From Nitrospira_E sp052156535 (GTDB lineage: Bacteria > Nitrospirota > Nitrospiria > Nitrospirales > UBA8639), in assembly GCF_052156535.1 (NCBI RefSeq), contig NZ_JBQKUP010000041.1, positions 62,001 to 126,000 of the forward strand: 64,000 nucleotides of DNA, given 5' to 3'. A program made the position numbers and the translations under genes. Position 1 is the first letter of the stretch; each line of letters opens with the position of its first letter. Shown piece by piece: positions 18,546-28,897 of this stretch. The notes under the pieces were generated by a model. The model did not search any database, was not told the DNA's origin, and saw nothing but the letters and a program-made list of their open reading frames with translations.

Positions 18546-19610
18546 ATGAGTGTTGTGACGGGCTATGCGGGCCATTCTGAAACGCTGGGGGTACGGATGA
18601 GTGCTGACAGGTCGATTCTCATTGGACTTGTTTTTTTTGCAGGGTTTGGCTTCTTCGCGGGGTTGGGAGAGTCTTCGGCCATGTCGATTTCCCAGGCCAT
18701 TGAACAGGCCAAGGTGGCGACAGTCGGTATCCTGCGGGCCGATCAACTTGAGATTCCAGACAATGGCTACGGACTACCGGTCAGTATTCGCGGATCGGGG
18801 ATCCATATTGGTCGGGGAGTGATTGTGACGGCACGGCATGCGGTAGAGCGAACCGAGGGAGGGAAAGTCATAATCCCGGACACCATTCATGTGGTGACGG
18901 ACGACCTTTTTGAATTGCCGGCCGCTCGCCAGGGAGCCAATACTTACCTGGATGTGGCCGTGTATCAACTCCAGGGTGCCGAATCGGATTGGCCAAAAGC
19001 GCATGTCACGTTTGCCGAAGAAGATGTGACATATGGCGATCAGGTCTTTACGGTCGGGTATCCGCTGGGTTGGGGGCCGGCGATTAACTTTGGCACGACT
19101 GGGAATCCCAATACGTTTTTGCCGACGGTGAACAGTCGATTAATGCAGGTGGATATGTCCGTGTGTAGCGGCAATTCTGGCGGGGGGCTGTTGAATCAAC
19201 ATGGACAACTGGTAGGGCTCATGCATGCCATCATTCAAACGGAAACGCAGCATGACGATCGACGGTGTGCCCGATTGGCTTTTGTGCTCCCGGGCCCGTT
19301 GGTTCAAAGGGTGGTGACCGCCGTTTTGGCTGACAGGGTGCCGGGGTTTTCGGTTCTGGGGATTCAGCTCCAGACATTGAGGATGGGAAGTCGTTGGGCG
19401 TTGGTCGTGGCCAAAGCCACCGGTCCCTCACGCCATGCGGGATTTCAAAAAGGCGATGTGTTGATGGCCATTAATGATGTGCTGATTACCACACCGGCAC
19501 AACTAAAAAATTATCTGATTGAACGAACGGAACCCGGTCAAGTTGTCGAGCTTAGGGTTCAGCGTGGCGATGCTCAGGAGCTGCTTTCCGTTACCTTGGG
19601 TCGATCCTAA
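18546..19610 (+). CDS. Secreted trypsin-like serine protease with PDZ domain (HtrA-like)
   Basis: An exported serine protease. Numbered from 18546: hydrophobic signal segment about residues 22-40, then the protease with catalytic triad His98 (VTARHAV), Asp136 (YLDVAVYQ) and Ser211 (CSGNSGGGLL), followed by a PDZ domain (about 265-350; KGDVLMAINDVLITTPAQLK). One PDZ and a 354-residue length resemble DegS/HtrA-type proteins, but the usual HtrA sequence GNSGGPL is GNSGGGL here, so I leave it unnamed. ATG 18597 is a likely true start because it places the signal peptide at the N-terminus. A role in periplasmic quality control is likely. Confidence 0.82.
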   Translation: MSVVTGYAGHSETLGVRMSADRSILIGLVFFAGFGFFAGLGESSAMSISQAIEQAKVATVGILRADQLEIPDNGYGLPVSIRGSGIHIGRGVIVTARHAVERTEGGKVIIPDTIHVVTDDLFELPAARQGANTYLDVAVYQLQGAESDWPKAHVTFAEEDVTYGDQVFTVGYPLGWGPAINFGTTGNPNTFLPTVNSRLMQVDMSVCSGNSGGGLLNQHGQLVGLMHAIIQTETQHDDRRCARLAFVLPGPLVQRVVTAVLADRVPGFSVLGIQLQTLRMGSRWALVVAKATGPSRHAGFQKGDVLMAINDVLITTPAQLKNYLIERTEPGQVVELRVQRGDAQELLSVTLGRS

Positions 19611-19982
19611 GAGGGCATTCAGATTGAACAAAAATCCGCTCCGTTTATTTGGTTCCCGCAAGGGGCTTGCCTGTCTTTGTGAGGTTCCCATGGGTTCTAT
19701 GACGGGCCTTCAGGCACAAGGAAGTCTGGTTCGTTTTCCCTGACAGATATTCCTCAACCCTATTTTTTTCTTTCCTTCTGCCCCTTCCACTGATTTTTTG
19801 AGCCCTCCTTTCTCATCCTGGGAAGAGGCTCAAGATAGTACGTAACGCCGTTGAAAGGGCATGATTCAGGCCATAATTCTCAAGATTTCCTCTAAATGAT
19901 CCGATACACCCACCAAAGGCAAAAAACATGGGGTAATCTACTTGCGAGCGGGTCATGGAAACAGAAGGATCAATTCCCGGCC
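19611..19982. other. Intergenic region
   Basis: About 370 bp without a supported gene. A GAGCC...GGCTC arm pair near 19800-19830 could be a weak hairpin. Pyrimidine-rich stretch at 19755-19790. Confidence 0.35.
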
Positions 19983-20321
19983 ATGATTATTAAAGAACGA
20001 AACATGAATGGCTTGCCGGTCGTGAGTCTTTCAGGAAAATTGGATATATTTTCAAAAAATGCCTTTAAGGAGACCGCAGAAAAATATACAGACTCAAATT
20101 CGAAAGGGCTTATCCTGGATTTTCAAGGAGTGACCTTTTTGGATAGTGTGGGGTTAGGGGCTTTGGTGGTCCTTGCCAAGACCTTCATGAAACTCAAAGG
20201 GCGGATGATTATCGTGAACCCTCAGGATCCGGTGAAGACCCTTTTATCTGAAATGCATATGGAGAGGATCATTCCCATGTATTCAACGGATTCCGAATTT
20301 TCGACATTTTCTGAGCTCTAG
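19983..20321 (+). CDS. STAS-domain anti-sigma factor antagonist-like protein
   Basis: A single STAS domain (112 residues) of the SpoIIAA/RsbV type. It reads VVSLSGKLDIFSKNAF, then GLILDFQGVTFLDSVGLGAL. Ser55, in LDSVGLGAL, is at the position phosphorylated in SpoIIAA, so switching by a partner kinase is plausible. No kinase or phosphatase partner is adjacent. ATG 19983 is chosen since upstream residues in the same frame are not STAS-like. Confidence 0.85.
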   Translation: MIIKERNMNGLPVVSLSGKLDIFSKNAFKETAEKYTDSNSKGLILDFQGVTFLDSVGLGALVVLAKTFMKLKGRMIIVNPQDPVKTLLSEMHMERIIPMYSTDSEFSTFSEL

Positions 20322-20665
20322 CTTTCCTATCTCTCCCTTCTTCTTCCTTTCCCGGTTGTCTTTTTTGATGAGGAGTCCTCCGGGATTCTCTGACGGGTCA
20401 ACCACCTGTTCTTACCTGACCACTTCCAGCTCTTGAGGGGGATGTGGTCAAGCATTCTTTATGCCGAGGCTATCATGCTCCACCGTTGGCGTTTGGGTCT
20501 GTCACCGAGTGTGATGAAGGGGTAGTCAACGGAGGGAGAATTCCAGTACAGTAGGAAAAGATTTTCAAAAGAGAACACAGTATTTGTAACCGGATAGCTT
20601 CCTCCTCTCTAACCTGTTCAGGTCTATCTCGCAAGTCCATTTTCACTACGGCTTATCTCTGACCT
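20322..20665. other. Intergenic region, pyrimidine-rich start
   Basis: About 340 bp with no supported gene. The first 60 bp are a C/T-rich tract on the plus strand. No clear promoter or hairpin was identified. Confidence 0.35.
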
Positions 20666-21865
20666 GTGACTCCTCCTCTTCATTCCTTTCAGTACGATGT
20701 GATTGTCGTGGGCATGGGGCCTGCGGGGGCTTCGACCGCTTATGCGTTAAGCCAATTGGGAATATCCGTGGTGGCGTTTGATAAGCAGGTTCATCCCCGG
20801 TACAAAGTCTGTGGCGGAGGGCTCTCGGCCAGAATTGAACGAATTCTCCCATCCGATTTCAAAACGATAGTTGAGGGGACGGTGCATCGTGTGCAATTTA
20901 TGTACGGGGGAACGGATTCCTTTATTGTTGAATCTCCGCGTCCCGTGGCCTACATGGTCATGCGCCAGACCTTCGATCAATGGTTGGTCGAGAAAGCCCG
21001 GCAGGCTGGAGTAGAGATCCGGGAAGAGGAGTCCGTCGTCGCCATTCGGGAATTAGAGGATGGGGTCGAAGTGGCCACTGGGAAAGGACGGTATCGCGGC
21101 CGGATCGTCATCGGAGCCGATGGAGCGATGAGTGTGGTGGCTCAACAATGTTTCCCTAAGCGAGAGGTCATAAATATTCCTGCTTTGGAAAGTGAATATC
21201 ATGGAGACACACCTCATGCGTTTCAGTGTTCACAAACGGTATTAATCAGTTTACCCGCAGCGAAAAAAGGATACGGCTGGGTCTTTCCGAAGGAACAAGG
21301 CCTCTCGCTGGGTGTGGGCGAATTTATTCGTGGCAGAAATCGTCCTAAACGCAGTTTTGAGGATTTTATCAGTCATGAATCTGCTTTGGCCGGGCTTTCG
21401 ATTCCTCCCCCCCTAGGACACCCACTCCCGATTGCCCATCATCCCGCGTATCGCCCTGGACATCGATGGACCGGAAGCTTGGTGCGGTCTCGAGCCGTGT
21501 TGGTTGGCGATGCCGGTCATTTGGTTGATCCCTTACTGGGAGAAGGGATTTATTATGCTGTCCGATCCGGACAACTGGCGGCAGTCAGTGTGGCTTCCAC
21601 TATCAGGGATCCAAGGCACCGGTTGGAGGAATATGAAAGGAACGCGGAAGCTGAATTCGGATTGGAATTTCGAGTGGCTTCTCGATTAGGAGCCATCATT
21701 TATGGATTACCTCGATCCTGCCATTGGTGGGCGGGCCGGACTTTTCCCGACGCCTATCAACGGGTGCTTGGGCGCTATTGTGAACTCTTACAGGGACGTG
21801 AAACGTATCAGACGATTTGGGCCAAAATTCTGCAACGACTGAAACGTCCATTTGGGTGTTCATAG
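20666..21865 (+). CDS. Geranylgeranyl reductase family FAD-dependent oxidoreductase
   Basis: Starts at GTG 20666. The FAD fold VIVVGMGPAGASTAYALSQL is followed by KVCGGGLS, a family signature, and a second FAD block LVGDAGHLVDPLLGEGIYYA. These are the landmarks of the geranylgeranyl reductase group (TIGR02032-type), which saturates isoprenoid double bonds in lipids, quinones or chlorophyll side chains. The actual substrate cannot be read from sequence; a membrane-lipid or quinone precursor is the likeliest. Length 399 is normal. Confidence 0.85.
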   Translation: MTPPLHSFQYDVIVVGMGPAGASTAYALSQLGISVVAFDKQVHPRYKVCGGGLSARIERILPSDFKTIVEGTVHRVQFMYGGTDSFIVESPRPVAYMVMRQTFDQWLVEKARQAGVEIREEESVVAIRELEDGVEVATGKGRYRGRIVIGADGAMSVVAQQCFPKREVINIPALESEYHGDTPHAFQCSQTVLISLPAAKKGYGWVFPKEQGLSLGVGEFIRGRNRPKRSFEDFISHESALAGLSIPPPLGHPLPIAHHPAYRPGHRWTGSLVRSRAVLVGDAGHLVDPLLGEGIYYAVRSGQLAAVSVASTIRDPRHRLEEYERNAEAEFGLEFRVASRLGAIIYGLPRSCHWWAGRTFPDAYQRVLGRYCELLQGRETYQTIWAKILQRLKRPFGCS

Positions 21866-22177
21866 CCAGGGAGGTGAAGTGTGAGAATGGTGGAGAGGAC
21901 AGAGAGTGATAATGGTCTGTGGTTGGGATAATGATGTTCGAGGTTGGCACCGACCAACGGCCTTCGGCATTCATGAAATTTAAATAGACGCGTGCCTGAG
22001 GTCGTCTTTTAACAAACAGATCCCGCAGCTTGGTTTCTGCCTCTGGAGACAGGTATGTTGAAAGGGACATTTCTTGCGTGAGTCCGGTCTGGCAGGAATG
22101 AGGGCGTTCTCCAGGTGGGAAGGGATAATATTTATGTCCGGTTTATGAAGGTCGGACTTTTAAGGAGTGTGATACGT

Positions 22178-23986
22178 ATGTCAGCGCTGATTTATGGACA
22201 GAAGCTTACCAAAGCCTATGGGACCAAGCGTCTCTTCCAGGAACTGACCCTAGGCGTTTCAGAAAAGGACCGGATCGGGATTATCGGGCCGAATGGATCG
22301 GGGAAAAGTACCCTCCTTCGGATTTTTGCCGGGCTTGAACAGCCGGATGAGGGAAGAGTCACTCGACGGCAGCATCTTCGCATTGCCTATATTCCCCAAC
22401 AGGCTGATTTTGATTCGGAGTCGACGGTCGCCGAGGAAATTGAACGAGCAGCCTTGGCATCCGGTCTCCATGCCCATGATTGTGTGGCTCGGGTGCAGGA
22501 GACATTGGGGCGCATGGGGTTTGCTCAAGGCGATCAGCTCGTGGGCCCTCTTTCGGGCGGATGGAAAAAACGGCTCGCCATTGCCTGTGGGTTTGTTCAG
22601 GCGCCGGATGTCATGCTGGTGGATGAGCCGACGAACCATCTCGATCTGGAAGGGATGCGCTGGTTGGAGCAGGTGATGTCCCAGGCTCCATGGCCGTGGG
22701 TCATGGTAAGCCATGATCGATGGTTTCTTGGGCATGCCACAAATAAGATTGCAGAAATCAATCGGAGATATCCAGATGGGATTTTTCTTGTTCCGGGCGG
22801 CTATGAGGAGTTTCTGGTTAAGCGGGAAGAATTTCTGAATAGTCAAACTCAACAGGCTCAGGCGTTGGCCGGAAAAGTTCGTAGGGAAGAAGAGTGGCTT
22901 CGGCGAGGTCCCAAGGCTCGATCCACTAAAGCAAAATCTCGCATAGATTCCGCCCATGCGTTGCAGGCTGAATTAGCTGAGACCCAGGTGCGTTTGCGAC
23001 AAGAGGAAACCTCCATCGATTTTGTCGGCTCGGGTCGTCGCACAAAACAGTTAATGGTAGTCCATCAGCTTCGAAAGACGTTCGGCCCGCGAACCATTAT
23101 CCAAAAATTGGACTGGATTATCTCACCGGGAACCGCCACAGGAGTCTTAGGTCATAATGGCTCGGGGAAATCCACCCTGTTGAAATTACTTGCCAAAGAA
23201 TTGGAGCCTGATCAGGGAAGCGTGACGTATGCCGATAAATTGCAAGTCGTATATTTTGATCAAAATCGTGATCAACTCGATCCAAAGATGACCCTGCGGC
23301 GGACGTTGTCGGATTCGGGACATACCGTCATGTACCGGGGCCAGACCGTGCATCTGGCTGGATGGGCCAAACGGTTTCAGTTTCAGCCTGAACAATTGGA
23401 TCTCCCTATTGAGTTGCTTTCCGGTGGCGAACAAGCCCGGGCAGTCATTGCCAGGTTAATGCTGCAGTCCGCCGACGTGTTGATTGTGGATGAGCCTACG
23501 AACGACTTGGATCTTCCGACGAGAGAAGTGTTGGAAGAAAGTTTAAAGGAATTTCCCGGAGCCTTGATCCTGGTGACCCATGATCGTTACATGATGGAGG
23601 AAGTGTGCACGGATTTTGTAGGATTGGACGGGCAGGGAGGATACGGGCAATTTGCGGATTATGGACAATGGGAATCCTGGCTTCGCCGGCAACGATCAGG
23701 CAAAGATCAGACCGGCACTCAATCAAAGAGTGTCCGTGCCACGGCTGAACGGCCAAAAGCAAAAAAACTGTCGTTTCGTGACCAGCAGGAGTATGACACG
23801 ATAGAAAAACGGGTCCTTGATGCCGAGGCGGTACTCGAATTATGCCGTACCGAAACAGAAAATCCCAAAATTGCAGCGAATCATCACAAGCTTCAAGAAG
23901 CCTATGAAAATCTCAAGGCCGCCGAACAGGAAGTGGAACGCTTGTATACTCGATGGGCGGAACTTGAAGCCAAGCAACAGGCATAG
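22178..23986 (+). CDS. uup: ABC-F ATPase, Uup type
   Basis: A soluble protein of about 602 residues with two ABC nucleotide-binding domains and no membrane segment. Domain 1: GPNGSGKSTLL, LSGGWKKRLAIA, LVDEPTNHLDL. Domain 2: GHNGSGKSTLL, LSGGEQARAVIA, IVDEPTNDLDL. Between them is the ABC-F linker, and the charged C-terminal coiled coil (EQEVERLYTRWAELEAKQQA) is typical of Uup. ABC-F proteins act on ribosomes; Uup is also linked to transposon excision in E. coli. ATG 22178 is preferred because AAGGAG lies 10 nt upstream; longer frames start at 22115. Confidence 0.9.
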   Translation: MSALIYGQKLTKAYGTKRLFQELTLGVSEKDRIGIIGPNGSGKSTLLRIFAGLEQPDEGRVTRRQHLRIAYIPQQADFDSESTVAEEIERAALASGLHAHDCVARVQETLGRMGFAQGDQLVGPLSGGWKKRLAIACGFVQAPDVMLVDEPTNHLDLEGMRWLEQVMSQAPWPWVMVSHDRWFLGHATNKIAEINRRYPDGIFLVPGGYEEFLVKREEFLNSQTQQAQALAGKVRREEEWLRRGPKARSTKAKSRIDSAHALQAELAETQVRLRQEETSIDFVGSGRRTKQLMVVHQLRKTFGPRTIIQKLDWIISPGTATGVLGHNGSGKSTLLKLLAKELEPDQGSVTYADKLQVVYFDQNRDQLDPKMTLRRTLSDSGHTVMYRGQTVHLAGWAKRFQFQPEQLDLPIELLSGGEQARAVIARLMLQSADVLIVDEPTNDLDLPTREVLEESLKEFPGALILVTHDRYMMEEVCTDFVGLDGQGGYGQFADYGQWESWLRRQRSGKDQTGTQSKSVRATAERPKAKKLSFRDQQEYDTIEKRVLDAEAVLELCRTETENPKIAANHHKLQEAYENLKAAEQEVERLYTRWAELEAKQQA

Positions 23987-24073
23987 AGTACATATGGATA
24001 TATGAGCGTCTGTCAGGGTTGGTCTTTACCCGATCGTGAGTTGACCCTGCCGTGAGGCAAAGGGAGTCATGAC

Positions 24074-24676
24074 ATGATGATCCATCCGCCTAACATCCTG
24101 AGACTAAGCATGACTCTTCTGCTCTGTTGGGTGGGAGTAACGTGGGCCGGATATGAGGAAGGAGAGGAGGCATATCTGCAGGAGAACTTTCCCGCCGCTC
24201 TGTCTGAATGGCGACCCTTAGCGGAAGAGGGAAATACCGAGGCGCAGAATATGTTGGGCTATATGTACCGGTATGGGCAGGGAGTGCCACAGGATTTTGA
24301 GCAGGCTCGACTGTGGTATCGTCGGGCAGCCGATCTCGGGAATGCCAGGGCTCAGAACAATCTCGGGGCGATGTACCGCCAGGGTTTGGGGGTCCCGCAG
24401 GATTTTCAAGAAGCCTTTCGATGGTTTCTACGGGCTGCCGAACAGGGGAATGGTGGTGCCCAAAATCATGTTGGCCTCATGTACTATAAAGGAGAAGGGG
24501 TCCGGCAGGACCTGGTGCAAGCCTATATGTGGGCATATCTGGCTGCACAGCAGGGCATAGATCCGTCGATCCAAGCATTAGATCTACTCTCGCAGGAGAT
24601 GACCGATGCTCAGATCACCGAGGCAACAGATCTTGCACGGAAATGGAAACCCAAAGGGGAAGAGGTTGCCCTTTAG
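24074..24676 (+). CDS. Exported Sel1-like repeat protein
   Basis: Signal peptide (core LSMTLLLCWVGVTWA) followed by a string of Sel1-like repeats. Three are clear: GNTEAQNMLGYMYRYGQGVP, GNARAQNNLGAMYRQGLGVP and GNGGAQNHVGLMYYKGEGVR, each followed by an amphipathic helix pair. It is likely a periplasmic scaffold for protein contacts. The last 40 residues are helical and charged. Partners unknown. Confidence 0.85.
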   Translation: MMIHPPNILRLSMTLLLCWVGVTWAGYEEGEEAYLQENFPAALSEWRPLAEEGNTEAQNMLGYMYRYGQGVPQDFEQARLWYRRAADLGNARAQNNLGAMYRQGLGVPQDFQEAFRWFLRAAEQGNGGAQNHVGLMYYKGEGVRQDLVQAYMWAYLAAQQGIDPSIQALDLLSQEMTDAQITEATDLARKWKPKGEEVAL

Positions 24677-25049
24677 ATACCTGTCCGACGTCCCAGCATT
24701 GAGATGAGGGTTTTCTCCCCTTATCCGTATGACGTGAGTGATCCCGGTCGTTGAGAGGCAAGGACTCTGGAAGACGTGACGTAATTGGAAGGTTAAGCAT
24801 TAATCCCGCGACTACAATCTCTTCCGGTATTTGACTCCCTCCCAGTGGAGTGCTACCCTGACTCACGGTACAAGCGATGGTAGTTCTCCTGCCTTTCCTG
24901 CCTTTTCATTCCTAGGAGGATTGATCTCGACGATCATTTCGTGAGGGAGGATGGCCTTCATTCCTCCTCGCTTTCCGTACCGTTCGAAAAGGACGGTGTG
25001 TGTTCTTTGTCATAATTCGCATGGTTCTTTAGACAGAAGGAGGCTTCTT
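24677..25049. other. Intergenic region with an inverted repeat
   Basis: About 370 bp. A possible hairpin is formed by GGAGGATG (24946-24953) and CATTCCTCC (24959-24967), separated by GCCTT. It could mask or mimic ribosome sites. The region ends with the strong AAGGAGG of the next gene. Confidence 0.35.
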
Positions 25050-25319
25050 ATGAAGCTGACAATGAAGTGGGGTGGCAAGGTTAGAAATAGAAAAACATTC
25101 AAACCTGAGCCGAAAATTCGTTGGGATCTCCTTGGCCTCGCTGATCCTTCTAAAGAAAAAATTCCCATGCCGATTGATGAGGTTCGCCGACAAGTTCTGA
25201 TGATGTCGAGTCCTGGATTCGATCAGGATAGCGCGACTCGCCTTGATGTGGTGCCTCAAAAAGTTTCCCGTTCCTCGACCTCAGGAAAGCCGTCCAAGGC
25301 ACGCAGGGAGTCCACGTAA
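25050..25319 (+). CDS. Small hypothetical protein, 89 residues
   Basis: AAGGAGG at 25037-25043 is followed after 6 nt by ATG 25050, an ideal initiation signal. The product is basic at both ends (KLTMKWGGKVRNRKTFKPEP; C-terminal KPSKARREST) with a short folded-looking middle (RWDLLGLADPSKEK, MPIDEVRRQVLMM). It is probably cytoplasmic. Unrecognised family; the basic character could suit nucleic-acid binding. Confidence 0.6.
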   Translation: MKLTMKWGGKVRNRKTFKPEPKIRWDLLGLADPSKEKIPMPIDEVRRQVLMMSSPGFDQDSATRLDVVPQKVSRSSTSGKPSKARREST

Positions 25320-25483
25320 CGCAGGTATGCTGCTTGGCCGGACGAGAGTCGCCACCTGAGACCCGGGAGGACCGGTGCCTCAAACAGGATAGTCTGGCAA
25401 AGAGGCAAAGCCTAGAAAAGCTTTCCAGCTCATCCAATGATGGAGCCGGAGGCGTGATACCCTATTCGAAAGGAGGAAGATAA

Positions 25484-25672
25484 ATGGGACGACCGACAAA
25501 AGTGACCCAGGCCAAACGAAATCGTGAGATGGTCAAAAGAATGAAGCAACAGGATAAGGAAGCCAGACGTGAGCAACGCAAGTCGGAAAGCGAAGAACCT
25601 CCTAGAGTGCTTGATGGGGAAGATCCCGATTTAGTTGGGATTCGGCCAGGCCCGCAACCACCGCAATACTAG
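25484..25672 (+). CDS. Small charged protein, 62 residues
   Basis: AAAGGAGG sits 7 nt before ATG 25484. The product is highly charged: MGRPTKVTQAKRNREMVKRM, a basic helix continuing to about residue 32, then an acidic, proline-rich tail. It resembles small conserved proteins with one long basic helix, possibly RNA- or ribosome-associated, but I cannot name a family. Confidence 0.6.
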   Translation: MGRPTKVTQAKRNREMVKRMKQQDKEARREQRKSESEEPPRVLDGEDPDLVGIRPGPQPPQY

Positions 25673-26035
25673 TGAGTCCTGCAATTTCTCACTAATCGTT
25701 TGGTACAAATACCGGTTTTCTTCTTGTGGTGCTTTTCCCAATCCTAGCCTGTCCTGTCAAGGTTGGCACTATTACTTGAAATAGCTGTATTCCTCTTCGT
25801 TCCTGCCACATCTGGTTCTCTCTGTATGACATAAAAACTGGCATATCAGGACACCAGTCTTATTTAAACCCACATTGTCGTTGCCTCATTCCTAAACAAG
25901 ACCATTTGAACCGGATTGTGGCTACAATTAACGCGAAGAAGAGCCGGAATCCTTACAGGCTATCTTATTGGATGGCCCCATTGCCCATACCTCCTGTTTC
26001 CGTCAATCTGAGGGCAGCATGTAACTACCAGAAGT
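25673..26035. other. Intergenic region
   Basis: About 360 bp, T-rich, with no supported gene. It separates the small basic protein gene from the 3' end of the decayed kinase on the other strand. Confidence 0.35.
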
Positions 26036-27877
26036 TTATGTAGAGTGTTGGACCACTTCATGCTCCAGGACATATTGTACTCGTGCCAACTCTTGCTGGA
26101 GAGCAGATAATTTGTGCCGGACCGTCTCAAACGATTCATGACGATCGAGTTGCTCTAATGCAAAAGCCAACTCGGTCAATTTTTGTACTCCGACGTTTCG
26201 GCAGATTCCCTTGAGCCCATGGGCCGCCAGAGTTAAATCTTCCCAATTTTCCGTCGTGACAGCCTTTTGAACTTTCGAGACGCATTCCAAAACTTCGCGA
26301 ATAAAATTTTTCAGGACTTTGCACGCAAATTCGTTCCCTCTCAACGTACGCCATTCGTCCAACCGCTCAGCATCCAATGGTTGAGGTACGCCAGATCCGG
26401 TTTTGAGAGGATCCAAATTCGTGAGGGGCTTTCGAAGGCGTACGCCGTCGTCAATATGATGGAGTGGGAGGGCCGTTCGTTCCTCTCGTGGTAACCAGCG
26501 ATGGAGCATGTCCCGGAGTTTATCCGGTTTAATGGGTTTGGTTAAAGTAATCATCCATGCCCGCGGCAAGACATTTTTTCCCGATCACCGGACATGGCAT
26601 TGGCCGTCACCGCAATTATCGGGGTATGGTGGTGTTCTCCTTCCCAGGCTCGAATCGCTTTGGTGGTCGCATATCCATCCATATCCGGCATCTGACAATC
26701 CATCAGGATGAGGGCAAACGGCCTTTTCTGAAGAGTTTCGATCGCTGTCTTACCATTTGATACCATTTCCACCTCATGCCCAAGTTTGTGTAATAAGAGT
26801 GAAGCCAGTTCCTGATTCACCGTATGATCATCTGCCACAAGGATGGTACTCGGCTGCTGATTCGGGGATAGGTCTTTGAGAGAATGCAGAGTAAACAAAT
26901 TTTCCTGGTTCGCCATTTCTGTGGGTTGTTCGGGGGCCATCACAGCCACTAAGCTTTGTTGCAGTTGTGTCTTCCGGACCGGTTTGGTCAGGTAAGCCTG
27001 AAATCCCGCACGTTGCGCCTCGTTGCCATCACCGCGCCTTCCGAGCGAGGTTAAGAGGAGGCAGCGAACATTCTGAATTCCGGGGTCGGCCTTGATGGCT
27101 CTGACTAATTCCAGTCCGTCCAGATTGGGCATATGCATATCGAGAATTGACAGATCAAAGGGTTTATCCCGGGCCACACCGGCTCGAAGGACTGCTAAGG
27201 CTTCCATACCGGAAGAAGCAGAAGTCCCGCCCATTCCCCAATCCTCCGCATACTGGGCTAAGAGATGCCGGTTGGTATCATTGTCATCCACGCAACATAC
27301 CCGAAGCCCCTCCAGAATCGTTTGATCAGTATCAATGTGAGACGGGAGGTCTTGCCAGTATTTTTGGAGACGGAGCGTAAACCAGAAGACACTTCCTTGT
27401 CCTAAGTGACTCTCTACTCCTATGGTACCGCCGGATAACTCCACAATGCGTTTTCAAATAGCCAGTCCCAGTCCTGTTCCCCCGTATTTCCTGGTCGTCG
27501 AGCTGTCGGCTTGGCTAAAGGATTCAAATATTTTCTTCTGAGCTTCAGGGGAGATTCCCACACCGGTATTGGAAACCTGAACGCGAATATCGATGTCATG
27601 CTCTCCGTCTTCCAGGCGCAGGATCTGTACTCCAATCTCACCTTGTTCGGTGAATTTGATGGCATTGCTCAGAAGGTTGAGTAAAACCTGACGAAATCGT
27701 CCGGGATCCCCCATGACAGTAGCATGGACATCGGGGAAGACCCATCCCACCAATTCCAGCCTGCTGAGTCATGAGGATGCTGATTCGGGTTTTTGCTTGG
27801 CCGGACACAACCGACCAAAAGAAAAGCACAGCCGTGAATAGGATCGGGCGAAAGGGTACCCGCAAGGAAGATCTCAT
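26036..27877 (-). pseudogene. Decayed hybrid sensor histidine kinase (HATPase-REC-REC-HPt remnant)
   Basis: Read from 27877, the remains show a signal peptide (RPILFTAVLFFWSVVSG, then TRISIL) that goes straight into the second half of a kinase. The ATPase domain follows: DPGRFRQVLLNLLSNAIKF and SSTTRKYGGTGLGLAI. Then come receiver 1 (SILDMHMPNLDGLE), receiver 2 (LILMDCQMPDMDGY) and an HPt domain (AAHGLKGICRNVG). At least four lesions are visible: loss of the sensor and dimerisation/H-box part with a frame change near 27765-27780; an in-frame TGA at 27454-27456 between GLGLAI and KRIVELSGG; one extra base in the T6 run at 26574-26579; and one extra base near 26544-26546. Undoing the last two restores CLAAGMDDYLTKPI. 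The domain order matches the C-terminal half of the Amt-kinase at 37641-41594. Confidence 0.9.
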
Positions 27878-28897
27878 CGAGTGTCTCGCGCTATCATTTA
27901 AAGCTCCAAAGTCATGCTGATTCGGTACCTGCGTCTATTCTCGGGAATGTGATTTCGGCGATGCCTTAAATTGGAGCCGGAGCGCCATAATACTGAACTG
28001 TGGTGGCGTAATACCCCCGCCGTTTGTTCTCCCTTCAGTGGAGAAACTGAGGAAATGGACAAAAATCTTGATGGATATGGCCATTCCTTCACTTACGCCA
28101 CCGGGCCCGCGCAGCAGAAGGGAAATTCCTCCAAATGGTTGCAGCCTTTTTTCCTGTGAATGAGGCAGGCCATCTTCATCCCTTTCTGATTGGGATGGGT
28201 TCTTCTTTATATTTTTCAGGGAGTTGGGGATACGAAGGAACAACCGGGAATGAGGGAGAGTGGGGAGCGGTTGAATTTACAGGCCAATGAGGTGGGGCAA
28301 AATGCCTCAGATATTTGAGAGTAATAACCCTTTTAGTGACTCAAATTGGCAGAACTGAAAATGCTGAGCAGAGAGAGTAAGCAAAAAAATTATGGAGGTT
28401 ATCCTTAATTTTAAAGGCAAATGGAGTGGATCATTTTCAACATATTTCTTCCTTCTGATAAAAACACAGACTCTCATTGAAGAGGCATGCCCCTTGCTGT
28501 GTCTCTTGTGAGACAATGAAGGGGGTATTGATTTCGAATCAGTGGGATTGATGATCATTAAGGGAGCAGCTGAGGGTCAGATCAGCGGTGAGTGGAAGAA
28601 AGGGTGGAAAATTCCCAGGTGGTGAGAGGGATAGATCATAGAGACCCTCTTTTGAAAAAGATCAAAAAAAAGAGGAAGAGGCGCTTGCTCTACCCCCAAC
28701 AGACCGTGCAGGTAGTAATGACATGCTATAACGAACGAATTTGAGACTGTGGCAAAAGTCAAAAGAAAAGCGGGGACTGTGGAGGATCAAGAGCTCTCTG
28801 TCCTTTACGTAGAATGTATTTCAATAGTTAGCTACGAAAAAATTTTCCTTGGAGCAAACCGCGACATTTCTTAAGGAGTGAGATTCTTAAAATTGGT
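27878..28897. other. Gene-free region of about 1 kb upstream of tdh
   Basis: The part near 27900-28250 may hold further remains of the decayed kinase, but I could not recognise any. From about 28300 the DNA turns A/T-rich with purine runs (for example around 28660-28680). The end of the region carries AAGGAGTGAG, about 20 nt before the tdh start, as a possible ribosome site. No RNA structure could be assigned. Confidence 0.4.

Noticed and set aside
21696..22070. Minus-strand frame of 124 residues overlapping the 3' end of the geranylgeranyl-reductase gene
   Set aside because: The first 60 residues look mildly protein-like, but there is no ribosome site and nearly half of the frame is antisense to a well-supported gene.
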